DNA from: Cognatiluteimonas weifangensis | Lineage (GTDB): Bacteria; Pseudomonadota; Gammaproteobacteria; Xanthomonadales; Xanthomonadaceae | DNA: 64,000 bases | Assembly: GCF_003416885.1 (NCBI RefSeq) | Contig: NZ_QVPD01000005.1 | Location: 186,001-250,000, forward strand | Direction of reading: 5' to 3' | Shown: piece by piece, positions 41,685 to 49,712 of the stretch | How the letters are laid out: the number at the start of each line of letters is the position of its first letter | How positions within the stretch are numbered: position 1 is the stretch's first letter | Program-made: the position numbers and the translations under genes | Notes under the pieces: generated by a model | The model's input: the letters and a program-made list of their open reading frames with translations, nothing else | The model's database searches: none | What the model was told of the DNA's origin: nothing

Positions 41685-41698
41685 TTGACCGAAATCAG
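41685..41698 (+). promoter_or_regulatory. FNR/ANR box C upstream of the second 79-aa Cys-tailed gene
   Basis: TTGACCGAAATCAG. Its centre (41691.5) is 29.5 bases before GACAAT (41721-41726), again the class II distance. ATG 41770 lies 37 bases after the predicted transcription start near 41733. Confidence 0.6.
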
Positions 41699-41769
41699 GG
41701 TCGCCGCCGCCGCGGCGCCGGACAATCGCGGGGTCGGGTCGCCAGGGCGCCCGCCGCGAGGACTTGCAC

Positions 41770-42009
41770 ATGGAGTTCCATATCACGATCGCCGGGGCAC
41801 TGCCCGATCCGGGCGCGGTCGAGGATGCGATCCGCGAACTGGACCCGGCCGCACTGGCCGATGCCGATCCGGCCGGACGGATGTTGCGGGTGGCGACGTC
41901 GGTCAATGCGGCCGAGTTGGTGACGCTGCTCAACCGCGCCGGTTTCCCGATCGCGCCGCAGCAGGTGGAGCAGTTACCCTCGATCTGCTGCGGCGGTTGC
42001 AGCGGGTAG
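41770..42009 (+). CDS. 79-aa HMA-like protein with C-terminal CCGGCSG
   Basis: Same length and plan as the protein at 12178: MEFHITIAG strand, helix (GAVEDAIRELDP), strand pair with GRMLRVAT, helix (NAAELVTLLNRAG), final strand, then a tail ending ICCGGCSG. The HMA metal loop CxxC is absent and the Cys cluster is at the end instead. The start has little ribosome-binding sequence (GCGAGGAC about 10 bases upstream). Paralogy with 12178 is inferred from pattern and length, since direct identity is low. Likely a metal- or redox-handling protein under FNR-type control. Confidence 0.72.
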   Translation: MEFHITIAGALPDPGAVEDAIRELDPAALADADPAGRMLRVATSVNAAELVTLLNRAGFPIAPQQVEQLPSICCGGCSG

Positions 42010-42092
42010 CGGTCGCCGGTTGCGGCGCGCCCCCGAGGGGCGGCGGTTTCCGCGTCTGCCGGGGGGTTGGCGCGGCTTCACGCGCGCGGCGC

Positions 42093-42098
42093 TATGCT
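42093..42098 (+). promoter_or_regulatory. Possible -10 of the DksA/TraR-type gene
   Basis: TATGCT, 29 bases before ATG 42128, with GGAG at 42117-42120 between. Confidence 0.35.
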
Positions 42099-42127
42099 CC
42101 GCCGCGATCCCTCTTGCGGAGACCGCG

Positions 42128-42394
42128 ATGGCTACCGGCTGGGCCGGCGACAACGCCGTACAGGACCAGATCGACGCGACCGTCGAGGACGCGGTCAAGC
42201 GCGCCCGCAGCCAGTTGCCGCAGGGCCCGGGGAGGACGCATTGCGAGGAATGCGATGCGCCGATTCCCGCGGCGCGGCGCAAGGCGATGCCGGGCGTGCG
42301 CCTGTGCGTACCCTGCCAGCAGGCGCGCGACCGCGAACAGGGCGCCAATGCCGGCTACAACCGCCGCGGCAGCAAGGACAGCCAGCTGCGCTGA
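42128..42394 (+). CDS. DksA/TraR C4-type zinc finger protein (YbiI-like)
   Basis: 88 aa from ATG 42128 with GGAG upstream. The zinc finger is CEECDAPIPAARRKAMPGVR followed by LCVPCQ, four Cys in CxxC-x17-CxxC spacing, the DksA/TraR C-terminal domain. The N-terminal coiled coil is too short to reach the RNA polymerase secondary channel like DksA, so this is the YbiI-type small protein. Function unknown. Confidence 0.88.
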   Translation: MATGWAGDNAVQDQIDATVEDAVKRARSQLPQGPGRTHCEECDAPIPAARRKAMPGVRLCVPCQQARDREQGANAGYNRRGSKDSQLR

Positions 42395-42478
42395 GGCGTC
42401 GGTGCGCCCGTGTCCCGCTTAGCCGGCGCTCATGATCGCGCTGGCATTGTCGCGACAGCGGCAAACCTGGAGGCGGCC

Positions 42479-43069
42479 ATGAACGGCATCCTGCGAATGG
42501 GCACGGTAGTCGGCGCGCTGGCGCTGGCCGGCTGCGTGGGCTACGGCTACCCGGGCTACGGCGGTTATCCGTCCGGTGGCGGTTATCCCGGCGGGTACTA
42601 CCCGGGCTCCGCGGTCCCGACCTATCCGGGTAGCGGTTACGGCTACGGCAGCGTCGTCCGCTGCGAATCCCGCGATGGACGCCTGCGCTACTGCGACGCG
42701 GACGTGCGCGGCGGCGTGCGCCTGAGCCGGCGCCTGTCGCGGACGGACTGCATCCGCGGACACAACTGGGGCTACGACGATCGCGGCATCTGGGTGACGC
42801 AGGGGTGCCGCGCGGAGTTCGTGACCGGCGCGGGTTACGGCTCCGGTTACGGTTCCGGATACGGGCGTCCGGACGACCGCGGCGGCCGGATCGTGCGCTG
42901 CGAATCCAGCGACGGCCGCGAACGCTATTGCGACGTGCCGATCCGCGTGCGCGCCGAACTCGTCCGCCAGCTCTCGCGCACGCGCTGCGTGCAGGGCCGC
43001 AACTGGCGCTGGGACCGCGGCGGGATCCGGGTGACCGGCGGCTGCCGCGCGGAGTTCCGCGTCTACTGA
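42479..43069 (+). CDS. DUF3011 lipoprotein with two repeats
   Basis: 196 aa. Lipoprotein signal with lipobox LAGC (Cys about 19), a Gly/Tyr/Pro-rich linker (about 20-58), then two DUF3011 repeats: VVRCESRDGRLRYCDADV... (about 59-118) and IVRCESSDGRERYCDVPI... (about 139-196). Each holds four Cys likely paired in the periplasm and ends GCRAEF. A second Gly/Tyr linker lies between. Family function unknown. Confidence 0.85.
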   Translation: MNGILRMGTVVGALALAGCVGYGYPGYGGYPSGGGYPGGYYPGSAVPTYPGSGYGYGSVVRCESRDGRLRYCDADVRGGVRLSRRLSRTDCIRGHNWGYDDRGIWVTQGCRAEFVTGAGYGSGYGSGYGRPDDRGGRIVRCESSDGRERYCDVPIRVRAELVRQLSRTRCVQGRNWRWDRGGIRVTGGCRAEFRVY

Positions 43070-43760
43070 GCGCCGTTGTGCCTCGCTTCTGCAGGAAAGG
43101 CGGATAAAAAACGAGGCGTTCGTATGTTCCCGGCTTCGGCAGGAGTCGCCGCCCGGCGGGCTGGGGGTGCTGCGCCCTCCTGACGACATCCTGTCTTTAA
43201 GTCGGGGCATGGACCATGGGTGGCTTGCGCTCGTGTGATCGGCTTCGGGCGGAGTCGCCGCCCGGCAGGCTGGGGGTGCTGCGCCCTCCTGACGACCTCC
43301 TGTCTTTAAGTCGGGTCGTGGACCCTCCATGGTCCACTCTCCGCACCCCCAGCCCGCCGGGCGGCGACTTCGCGAGCTTGGAGTCCGTCGCTTCGGGCTT
43401 TTTTCTGCGGGCGCCAACTCACCTGCCAGAAGCCGGTGGCCCGGCCTGTGCGGGACCGTCGGCGGCATGGATGCCGCCGAGGAGCCTACAGGGACGTATT
43501 CACGGCGTGTCCGGCACAGGCCGGGCCGCCGGCTTCCCCCGCAAAGGTTTCCGCACTTGAAGTGTTTTCACGGCGTGTCCCGTAAAGACAGGAGTACGGG
43601 TTTCACCCCGCGCAGATTCCCGCGTCCCGGAGAAGAACCTAGAATTGATGGGTGCGACTGCGAGGTGCTGGCCATGGCCGCAGGTGGTCCGATCGTGCTG
43701 GCTGCGCTGCTCGCCGTGTTCGCGAACGGCCCCGCGGACAGCGGGGAAAAGGAGGGCGCC
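43070..43760. other. Repeat-rich intergenic region, about 690 bp
   Basis: No gene is supported. It contains direct and inverted copies of a G+C-rich unit (next entry), a T-run after a hairpin near 43395-43410 (CGGGCTTTTTTCTGCGGGC) and two copies of TCACGGCGTGTCC (43499 and 43568). The YbhB-like gene may begin at 43674 instead of 43761, which would shorten the region. Confidence 0.6.
43131..43376. repeat. Direct repeat pair plus inverted partial copy
   Basis: Copy A (43131-43220) and copy B (43241-43332) share about 80 bases: GGAGTCGCCGCCCGGC, GGCTGGGGGTGCTGCGCCC, CTGTCTTTAAGTCGGG and GGACC, offset by 110 bases. Copy C (43325-43376) is an inverted partial copy (GGTCCACTCTCCGCACCCCC then GCCGGGCGGCGACT). 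Copies B and C can form a long stem. Not CRISPR: too few and too irregular. Confidence 0.75.
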
Positions 43761-44237
43761 ATGTCCATGGTCCTGACTTCACCGGCGTTTGCGGCGCATG
43801 CCGCGATCCCCGCGCGCCATACCTGCGACGGCGTGGACGTATCGCCGCCCCTGCGCTGGTCCGGAGTGCCGGCGGCGACCCGGAGCCTGGCCCTGGTCGT
43901 GGACGATCCGGATGCGCCCGATCCCGCCGCGCCGCAGCGCACCTGGGTGCACTGGGTCCTGTACGACCTGCCGCCGACGAGCGCGGGCCTGGCCGAAGGC
44001 GTCGCCGCGGCGCAGCTGCCGCCGGGCACGCGCCAGGGCAGCAACGACTGGCACCGCAGCGGCTACGGCGGGCCGTGCCCGCCGATCGGACGGCATCGCT
44101 ATTTCTTCCGGCTGTACGCGCTCGACAGCGTGCTGCCGGACCTGCGGCAACCGGACAAGGCGCGGCTGCTGGCGGCGATGGAAGGCCATGTGCTGGCGCA
44201 CGCCGAACTGGTCGGCACCTACCAGCGTGGCGACTGA
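43761..44237 (+). CDS. YbhB/YbcL family (PEBP/RKIP-like) protein
   Basis: 158 aa from ATG 43761, chosen for the strong AAAAGGAGG six bases upstream and because family members begin at this point. ATG 43674 would add a possible signal peptide. The PEBP pattern is clear: CDGVDVSPPLRW, LALVVDDPDAPDP, WVHWVLYDLP (His in the ligand pocket), GYGGPCPPIGRHRYFFRLYALD. The family binds anionic ligands; in bacteria its role is unknown. Confidence 0.88.
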   Translation: MSMVLTSPAFAAHAAIPARHTCDGVDVSPPLRWSGVPAATRSLALVVDDPDAPDPAAPQRTWVHWVLYDLPPTSAGLAEGVAAAQLPPGTRQGSNDWHRSGYGGPCPPIGRHRYFFRLYALDSVLPDLRQPDKARLLAAMEGHVLAHAELVGTYQRGD

Positions 44238-44259
44238 CCCGGCCGGCGCGCGCGCCGCC

Positions 44260-44265
44260 TATAAT
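44260..44265 (+). promoter_or_regulatory. -10 element of the PhnA/YjdM-like gene
   Basis: A perfect TATAAT, 27 bases before ATG 44293. No good -35 at 16-18 bases; CTGACC is 20 bases upstream. Confidence 0.5.
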
Positions 44266-44292
44266 CCGCGCCCCGCCGACGGAACCGACGCC

Positions 44293-44631
44293 ATGCCCGG
44301 AATTCCCGCCTGCCCGCAATGCGGCCTGCCCAACACCTACGCCGACGGCGACATCCACGTCTGCGCCGATTGCGGCCACGAGTGGCCGGGCGCGGTCGCC
44401 GAGACTGCCGCCGTTGCCGCGACCCGGGACGTCAACGGCAACGTCCTGGCCGCCGGCGACAGCGTCGTGGTGATCAAGGACCTGAAGGTCAAGGGCACTT
44501 CGATCCCGCTCAAGCAGGGCACCGTGATCCGCAATATCCGCCTGGTCGAGGACGATCCGGAGCACATCGAAGGCAATTCGGACAGGATCAAGGGACTGGT
44601 GCTGAAGACCTGCTTCCTCCGCAAGGGCTGA
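44293..44631 (+). CDS. PhnA/YjdM-like zinc-ribbon protein
   Basis: 112 aa. The N-terminal zinc ribbon is CPQCGLPNTYADGDIHVCAD then CGHEW (two CxxC pairs, about 7-33). The C-terminal SH3-like PhnA domain has AAGDSVVVIKDLKVKG, LKQGTVIRNI and LKTCFLRK. Family members are called alkylphosphonate-utilisation proteins but have no proven enzymatic role. No phosphonate genes are nearby. Confidence 0.9.
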   Translation: MPGIPACPQCGLPNTYADGDIHVCADCGHEWPGAVAETAAVAATRDVNGNVLAAGDSVVVIKDLKVKGTSIPLKQGTVIRNIRLVEDDPEHIEGNSDRIKGLVLKTCFLRKG

Positions 44632-44679
44632 GCGCGCGCCGCAGGCTTCCCCGCACGACCGATCACCGAGGACACGCCG

Positions 44680-44910
44680 ATGCTCCGCACGACCTTGTTA
44701 GCGATTCTCGCCGCGGCGCTGGCCGGCGGCTGCGCTACGGCCGATACCCGCGGCTGGAGCGGTTCGGGGGCGACGCCGTTCGACCAGGCGCAGGCGACCT
44801 GCACGGCGGAGGCCGCGCCGCGGCCGGCAGGCACGGCGCGCGAGGCCGCGTTCGAGGCCTGCATGGCCGGGCATGGCTGGCACCGGCCGGGAGCGGTGCC
44901 GGCGCCTTAG
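44680..44910 (+). CDS. Small lipoprotein
   Basis: 76 aa with a lipoprotein signal (lipobox AGGC, Cys about 18) and three further residues of interest, Cys in ATCTAEA and FEACMAGHGW, a pattern seen in small outer-membrane or periplasmic lipoproteins. It ends at 44910, one base before the end of the convergent lplA gene. Function unknown. Confidence 0.65.
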   Translation: MLRTTLLAILAAALAGGCATADTRGWSGSGATPFDQAQATCTAEAAPRPAGTAREAAFEACMAGHGWHRPGAVPAP

Positions 44911-44911
44911 T

Positions 44912-45691
44912 TCAGGGCACGATCGCGGTCCATTCCGGAGTCGCGAACTTGTCCCGCGCCAGCGCCTGCGCGCGTGCCAGCTCCTGCGGGCGCAGGGCGT
45001 CGGCGGTGAGCCCGCCGTGACGGCTGCGGAAGCTTTCGATCAGGCAGGCGATCACCTCCTCGCGCGCCAGTCCGGTCTGGCTGCGCAGCGGATCGACCCG
45101 CTTCTGCGCACTGGCGGTGCCCTTGTCGGACAGCTTCTCGCGGCCGATGCGCAGCACTTCCAGCATTTTCGTGGCGTCGATGTCGTAGGCCATGGTGACG
45201 TGGTGCAGCACCGCCTTGCCACGCCGCGCCTGCGCCGCGCCTGCGATCTTGCCGGCCGGGGAGGTGATGTCGTTGAGCGGCTGGTACCAGGCCTGGATTC
45301 CCAGGGTGCCGAGCGCCTCGATCACCCAGCCGTCCATCAGCGCGTAGGCCTGCTCGAAGGTCATGTCCTCGACCATCGACAGCGGCGCGAAGATCGAATA
45401 GGTGATGGTGTTGCCCGGTTCGATGAACATCGCCCCGCCGCCGCTGATTCGGCGCACCACCTCGATGCCGTGGCGCTGCGCGCCCTGGGCGTCGACTTCG
45501 TTGCGCAGCGACTGGAAGCGGCCCATCACCACCGAGGGCCCGGCCCACTCCCAGATCCGCAGCGTCGGCAGCCGGCGGCCTGCGGACACTTCGTCCAGCA
45601 GCACCTCGTCCAGCGCCATGTGCAGGGCCGGGGATTGCGGCTCGGCGTGGATCAGTTGCCAGTCGTGGTCGTGCCAGCTGCTGCGGCTCAC
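44912..45691 (-). CDS. lplA: Lipoate-protein ligase A, catalytic part (split enzyme)
   Basis: 259 aa from GTG at 45691. Biotin/lipoate ligase fold: [29 protein letters not shown] (lipoyl-AMP-binding RRxSGGG, about 78), and the catalytic Lys in [21 protein letters not shown] (split here: SPAGKIAG then AVLHH). The C-terminal accessory domain of one-chain LplA is missing and is encoded by the overlapping upstream gene. The overlap is GTGA (45688-45691). It attaches free lipoate to E2/GcvH proteins in the cytoplasm. Confidence 0.87.
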   Translation of the reverse strand: MSRSSWHDHDWQLIHAEPQSPALHMALDEVLLDEVSAGRRLPTLRIWEWAGPSVVMGRFQSLRNEVDAQGAQRHGIEVVRRISGGGAMFIEPGNTITYSIFAPLSMVEDMTFEQAYALMDGWVIEALGTLGIQAWYQPLNDITSPAGKIAGAAQARRGKAVLHHVTMAYDIDATKMLEVLRIGREKLSDKGTASAQKRVDPLRSQTGLAREEVIACLIESFRSRHGGLTADALRPQELARAQALARDKFATPEWTAIVP

Positions 45692-46008
45692 GCGGTTGCT
45701 CCATCGGTTTCCAGGGCCCGCAGCACCGCGACGGCGACCGCCTCCGGGGTGATCCCGAACAGTCGCACCTCCGCTCCCAGGGCGACGCGCACCGCGGCGG
45801 CGAGCAGCGCTTCGTTGGCGTCGGCCGGCAGCCCGAGCAGGGCGGCGTTGATCGTGTCCAGCGCGGTGTCCGGCTCGAGGAAGAAATCGCCGCTGACCTG
45901 GACCTGGGCCAGGCGCCCGTCGGCGACCGCGAGGTCGGCTACCACCAGCTTGCCGCCCGGAACCTTGTATTCGCCGTGCAGGGGCGTCCGTATCGTTGTG
46001 GCTTCCAT
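45688..46008 (-). CDS. lplB: LplB-like accessory domain of a split lipoate ligase
   Basis: 106 aa. The sequence is the stand-alone C-terminal domain of lipoate ligases: [37 protein letters not shown] and [14 protein letters not shown]. In Thermoplasma LplB must be present for LplA to form lipoyl-AMP. Here it is encoded first and its stop overlaps the lplA GTG, so both should be made in equal amounts. The name follows the archaeal precedent. Confidence 0.82.
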   Translation of the reverse strand: MEATTIRTPLHGEYKVPGGKLVVADLAVADGRLAQVQVSGDFFLEPDTALDTINAALLGLPADANEALLAAAVRVALGAEVRLFGITPEAVAVAVLRALETDGATA

Positions 46009-46110
46009 CGGCGCAGTTTACCGGCGCGGCGACGGAAAAACGCGGACAGGACCGTGGAATTTCGTGGCCGGCGTCCCCATCTTGTCGACTCCCGGCTTGC
46101 GGAACCATCG

Positions 46111-47121
46111 ATGCCCGCGCTTTCCATCCTCGACTTGGCGCCGATTGCCCAAGGCAGCGACGCCCGCCGCGCGTTCGCCAACAGCCTCGACCTGGCCCGG
46201 CAGGCCGAGCGCCTGGGCTACCGCCGCTTCTGGCTGGCCGAGCACCACAACATGCCGGGCATCGCCAGCGCCGCGACCGCGGTGCTGATCGGCCACATCG
46301 CCAACGGCACCACCCGCATCCGCGTCGGTGCCGGCGGAATCATGCTGCCCAATCATTCGCCGCTGCAGGTGGCCGAACAGTTCGGCACGCTGGCGTCGCT
46401 GCACCCGGGCCGCATCGACCTCGGCCTCGGCCGCGCGCCCGGCACCGACCAGGCCGCGGCGCACGCGCTGCGCCGCTATTACCGGAACGCCGACGACTTC
46501 CCCGCCGACGTGGCCGAACTGCTGCGCTATTTCGAGCCCGTGCAGGACGGGCAGCCGGTGCGCGCGGTGCCGGGTGCGGGTCTGGACGTCGAGACGTGGA
46601 TCCTCGGGTCGAGCCTGTTCGGCGCGCAGCTGGCGGCGGCGCTGGGGCTGCCGTACGCCTTCGCCTCGCACTTCGCACCGGATGCGCTGGAGGATGCGCT
46701 GGCGCTGTACCGGCGCCAGTTCCGGCCATCGCCGCGGCTGTCGCATCCGCACGTGATGCTGGCGCTGAACGTGGTCGTCGCCGACAGCGACGCCGAAGCG
46801 CGGCGCCTGTTCACCACCCAGCAGCAGAGTTTCGTCGACTTGCGCCGCGGCCGGCCCGGGCCGGTGCCGCCGCCGCTGGCGTCGGGAGAGGCCATCGCTG
46901 CCTACTGCACGCCGGCGGAGAAGGCCGGCGTCGACCGCGCACTGGCTTGTGCGGTGGTCGGCGCGCCGGCGACCGTGCGCGCGGGCATCGCCGCTTTCGT
47001 CGCCCGCCATCGCCCCGACGAGCTGCTGCTGACCGCCAACATCTTCGACCATGCCGCGCGCATGCGTTCCTTCGCGCTGGCGATGCAGGCCTGCGCCGAA
47101 GACGGCGCCGACGCCGGGTAA
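46111..47121 (+). CDS. Luciferase-like (LLM class) flavin-dependent oxidoreductase
   Basis: 336 aa from ATG 46111. Pattern of the single-chain LLM group: [17 protein letters not shown] (about 41-57), [25 protein letters not shown] split over 72-96, and [14 protein letters not shown] (about 105). These match the common bacterial family often annotated alkanal-monooxygenase-like. Uses FMNH2 supplied by a reductase; substrate unknown. Divergent from the lipoate ligase operon. Confidence 0.9.
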   Translation: MPALSILDLAPIAQGSDARRAFANSLDLARQAERLGYRRFWLAEHHNMPGIASAATAVLIGHIANGTTRIRVGAGGIMLPNHSPLQVAEQFGTLASLHPGRIDLGLGRAPGTDQAAAHALRRYYRNADDFPADVAELLRYFEPVQDGQPVRAVPGAGLDVETWILGSSLFGAQLAAALGLPYAFASHFAPDALEDALALYRRQFRPSPRLSHPHVMLALNVVVADSDAEARRLFTTQQQSFVDLRRGRPGPVPPPLASGEAIAAYCTPAEKAGVDRALACAVVGAPATVRAGIAAFVARHRPDELLLTANIFDHAARMRSFALAMQACAEDGADAG

Positions 47122-47146
47122 GGGCAGGCGCAGCGCGAGGACAACG

Positions 47147-47356
47147 ATGAACGAAGCCAACCCGAACCCGTCCACTCCGGCCCCACCGGCCGACCCGCCG
47201 CCGCGGCGCCCGGCCGAGCCGGATCCGGCCGACTGCTGTGGCGGCGGCTGCGTGCGCTGCGTGTACGACCTGCACGACGAGGCGCTGGCGCGTTACGAGG
47301 CTGCGTTGGCGGCCTGGCGCGCGCGCCACGGCGGGGCCGCGCCGCCCGACGCCTGA
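47147..47356 (+). CDS. Oxidoreductase-like small Cys protein
   Basis: 69 aa, ATG 47147. The first 30 residues are Pro-rich; then PADCCGGGCVRCVYDLHDEA (about 27-46), the Cys cluster of the oxidoreductase-like N-terminal family (PF09791 type), and a short helix. Found in many proteobacteria and as part of larger eukaryotic proteins. Likely metal- or disulfide-binding; role unknown. Confidence 0.8.
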   Translation: MNEANPNPSTPAPPADPPPRRPAEPDPADCCGGGCVRCVYDLHDEALARYEAALAAWRARHGGAAPPDA

Positions 47357-47391
47357 GCGCCGGGTGCCGGCCCGGCCGCTCCGCCAACGGC

Positions 47392-47397
47392 TATGAT
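47392..47397 (+). promoter_or_regulatory. -10 element of the DUF6164 gene (possibly leaderless)
   Basis: TATGAT ends 7 bases before ATG 47405, so transcription would begin at about the start codon. The upstream in-frame ATG at 47393 lies inside this hexamer and is therefore unlikely. Confidence 0.4.
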
Positions 47398-47404
47398 CGG
47401 TCGC

Positions 47405-47770
47405 ATGCCGAAGCTGCTGCTCAACCTGCGCAACGTGCCCGACGACGAAAGCGACGAGGTGCGCGCGCTGCTGGACGACAACGGCATCGAGTTCTACGAA
47501 ACCCTGCCCAGCCGCTGGGGCATCTCCCACGGCGGAATCTGGGCCGCCCGCGACGAGGACGCGGCCCGGGCCGAGCGATTGCTGGCCGACTACCAGCACA
47601 CCCGCCGCGAACGCGCGCGGGCCGAGCATGCCGCCGCGGTGCGCGCCGGAACCGCGGAGACCTTCGCCACGCTGCTGCGCCGCGAACCGCTGCGGGTGCT
47701 GCTGGCCGTGCTCGGAATCCTGGCGGCGCTGGCGCTGGTGGCGCTGGTGCCGGTGCTGCTGTGGCGCTGA
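47405..47770 (+). CDS. DUF6164-type membrane protein
   Basis: 121 aa. Residues 1-60 form a small alpha/beta domain (LLLNLRNVPDDESDEVRALL, then ISHGGIWAARDEDAARAERLL) like a PII/DUF2007-type fold. A charged helix follows (HTRRERARAEHAAAV) and one transmembrane helix ends the protein (about 98-119). Family name from memory. Function unknown. Confidence 0.75.
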   Translation: MPKLLLNLRNVPDDESDEVRALLDDNGIEFYETLPSRWGISHGGIWAARDEDAARAERLLADYQHTRRERARAEHAAAVRAGTAETFATLLRREPLRVLLAVLGILAALALVALVPVLLWR

Positions 47771-47965
47771 GCGCGCGGGCGAGGTCGGTGCGTTTGCGGC
47801 ATTGATCCGCGGGTCTCGGCGACCCGGACGCGATCCGCAGCGGCCGCCGGCGACACCGGGATTGCGGAGCGGCCTGGCCGCGCCGGCGGGCAGGCGCGTG
47901 CGCTCGCGCGGCCAGGGACCAATGGCCGATGCCGGCCGTCGCCGTCCTTCGCTACCCTTGGCCGC

Positions 47966-49690
47966 ATGATCGGTTTCCGGCTCCGCCGCGGAAGTCGCGT
48001 GCACGCGCTTCCGGGCGACATCCGTGCGCGCGCGCGGACATGGGTGTGGCTGCTGTTGCTGGCGCTGGCGCTGGCCGCCAGCCCGCTGCCCGGAACGGCC
48101 GCGGACCTGCCGCTGCAGGGCGGCTGGCGTGCGGCCGTGGCCGGCGAGCAGGCTGGCGACGTGACACGGGCGGATCCGCAACTGCGGCATTTCGATCCGG
48201 TGCGCCTGCAGACCTTCGCCGCCGGCGAGGCAGGGAGCTGGGTGCTGTTGTGGCCCGCGCAGGGCGACTGGCCAGCGCCGCCGTTCGTGCTGCAGGCGCG
48301 CGGCGCCGGGCTGCAGACGCTGCGATTCCATCCCCCGGGTGGCCCAGCGCGCAGCGCACGCGCCACCCGCGTCGACCCGCGCGCCTGGCCCGGACACGGC
48401 CGCCTGGTTTTTCCGGTCGCCGTCGCGCCCGCACCGGGGCAGCCGCTGCGCCTGCACGTGGACAGCCGCGGCGTGATCGCCGCGCCGATGACCTTTGCCG
48501 TCCTGCCCCCGGCCGCCTACCTGCGCGCCGACGCGCGCTGGCTCGCCTTCGCCAGCGCCTGTCTGGCGATCATGGCGGCGATGGGCCTGATGGCGCTTTT
48601 TTTCGCGCTGCGGTTGCGCGATCCGACGTTCGTGCATTACGCGGCGTTCGTGCTGGCCTACGCGCTGATCCTCGGCCTGCAGACCGGCTACCTGTTCGAA
48701 CCGCTGGGCTGGCAATGGCTCGCCGGCCCGCTGCGCGGCGTCGCGCGGGTCGCGACCGCGGCCTCGGTGCTGTTCGCGATCCTGTTCGCCGATCGTTTCG
48801 CCAACCTGCGCCGCTACCTGCCGCGCGGGCGTCGGCTGCTGCTCGGCTATGCCGCGCTGATCGTCGCGGTCGGCGCGACCGGCCTGCTGCCCGGGCTCGG
48901 CGCGCTGGCCCGGGTGCTGACCAATCCGCTGCTGGTGCTGGGCGGGCCGTTGCTGCTGGCCGCCAGTGCGCTCGCGGCCTGGCGCGGCTCGCGGTATGCG
49001 CGCTTCTTCCTGCTCGGCTGGACACCCTTGCTGGCGGTGACGGTCGCCGGCAGCCTGCAACCGTACGGCATGTTGCCGGCCTGGACCTGGATCGGCGACG
49101 CGGCCCTGGCCGCCGGTGCGTTCGAGGCGCTGGTGCTGTCGCTGGGCCTGGCCGACCGCACCCTGGCGTTGCGCCGCGATCGCGACCAGGCCCGTCGCCT
49201 GGCCGATCTCGATCCGCTGACCGGCCTGTACAACCGCCGCGCCTGGAGCGAGCGTCTGCTGGCGCTGGAAACGGCGATGCGGCGCCAGGGCCGGCCGCTG
49301 TCGCTGCTGTTCCTCGACCTGGACCGGTTCAAGCAACTCAACGACCGCCTCGGCCACGAGGCCGGCGATGCCGCCCTGCGCGCGACAGCCGGGATCATGC
49401 GCGGCGAACTGCGCGAGCAGGACGAGGTGGGCCGCTACGGCGGCGAGGAGTTCGTGGTCGCGCTGCCCGACGCCGATGGCGCGCACGCGCTGCAGGCCGC
49501 CGAACGCATCCGCAGGCGCCTGCAGCAGCGGGCGGGGGAGGACGTCGGCGGCGCCACCCCGACGGCCAGCATCGGCGTGGCGATGCTGCAGCCGGGCGAG
49601 GACCTGGCGTCGCTGATCGCCCGTGCCGATGCGGCGATGTACGCGGCCAAGGCGGCCGGGCGCAACCGCGTGGTCCTGCATCCGGGCTGA
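47966..49690 (+). CDS. 7TM-DISM-type diguanylate cyclase
   Basis: 574 aa. Signal or first helix 25-45, extracytoplasmic beta-rich sensor (about 47-180, with PGQPLRLHVDSRGVI), seven membrane helices (about 185-395), then a GGDEF domain (about 410-570). The active site is GGEEF (about 490), with REQD inhibitory site five residues before it. No EAL domain, so it should synthesise c-di-GMP. The ligand of the periplasmic part is unknown; in this family it is often a carbohydrate. Confidence 0.9.
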   Translation: MIGFRLRRGSRVHALPGDIRARARTWVWLLLLALALAASPLPGTAADLPLQGGWRAAVAGEQAGDVTRADPQLRHFDPVRLQTFAAGEAGSWVLLWPAQGDWPAPPFVLQARGAGLQTLRFHPPGGPARSARATRVDPRAWPGHGRLVFPVAVAPAPGQPLRLHVDSRGVIAAPMTFAVLPPAAYLRADARWLAFASACLAIMAAMGLMALFFALRLRDPTFVHYAAFVLAYALILGLQTGYLFEPLGWQWLAGPLRGVARVATAASVLFAILFADRFANLRRYLPRGRRLLLGYAALIVAVGATGLLPGLGALARVLTNPLLVLGGPLLLAASALAAWRGSRYARFFLLGWTPLLAVTVAGSLQPYGMLPAWTWIGDAALAAGAFEALVLSLGLADRTLALRRDRDQARRLADLDPLTGLYNRRAWSERLLALETAMRRQGRPLSLLFLDLDRFKQLNDRLGHEAGDAALRATAGIMRGELREQDEVGRYGGEEFVVALPDADGAHALQAAERIRRRLQQRAGEDVGGATPTASIGVAMLQPGEDLASLIARADAAMYAAKAAGRNRVVLHPG

Positions 49691-49712
49691 GGCGATTGGC
49701 GCAGCCGCGGCG

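Noticed and set aside
43131..43332. Direct repeats considered as CRISPR
   Set aside because: Only two long copies with an irregular third inverted one, no spacers of constant size and no cas genes.
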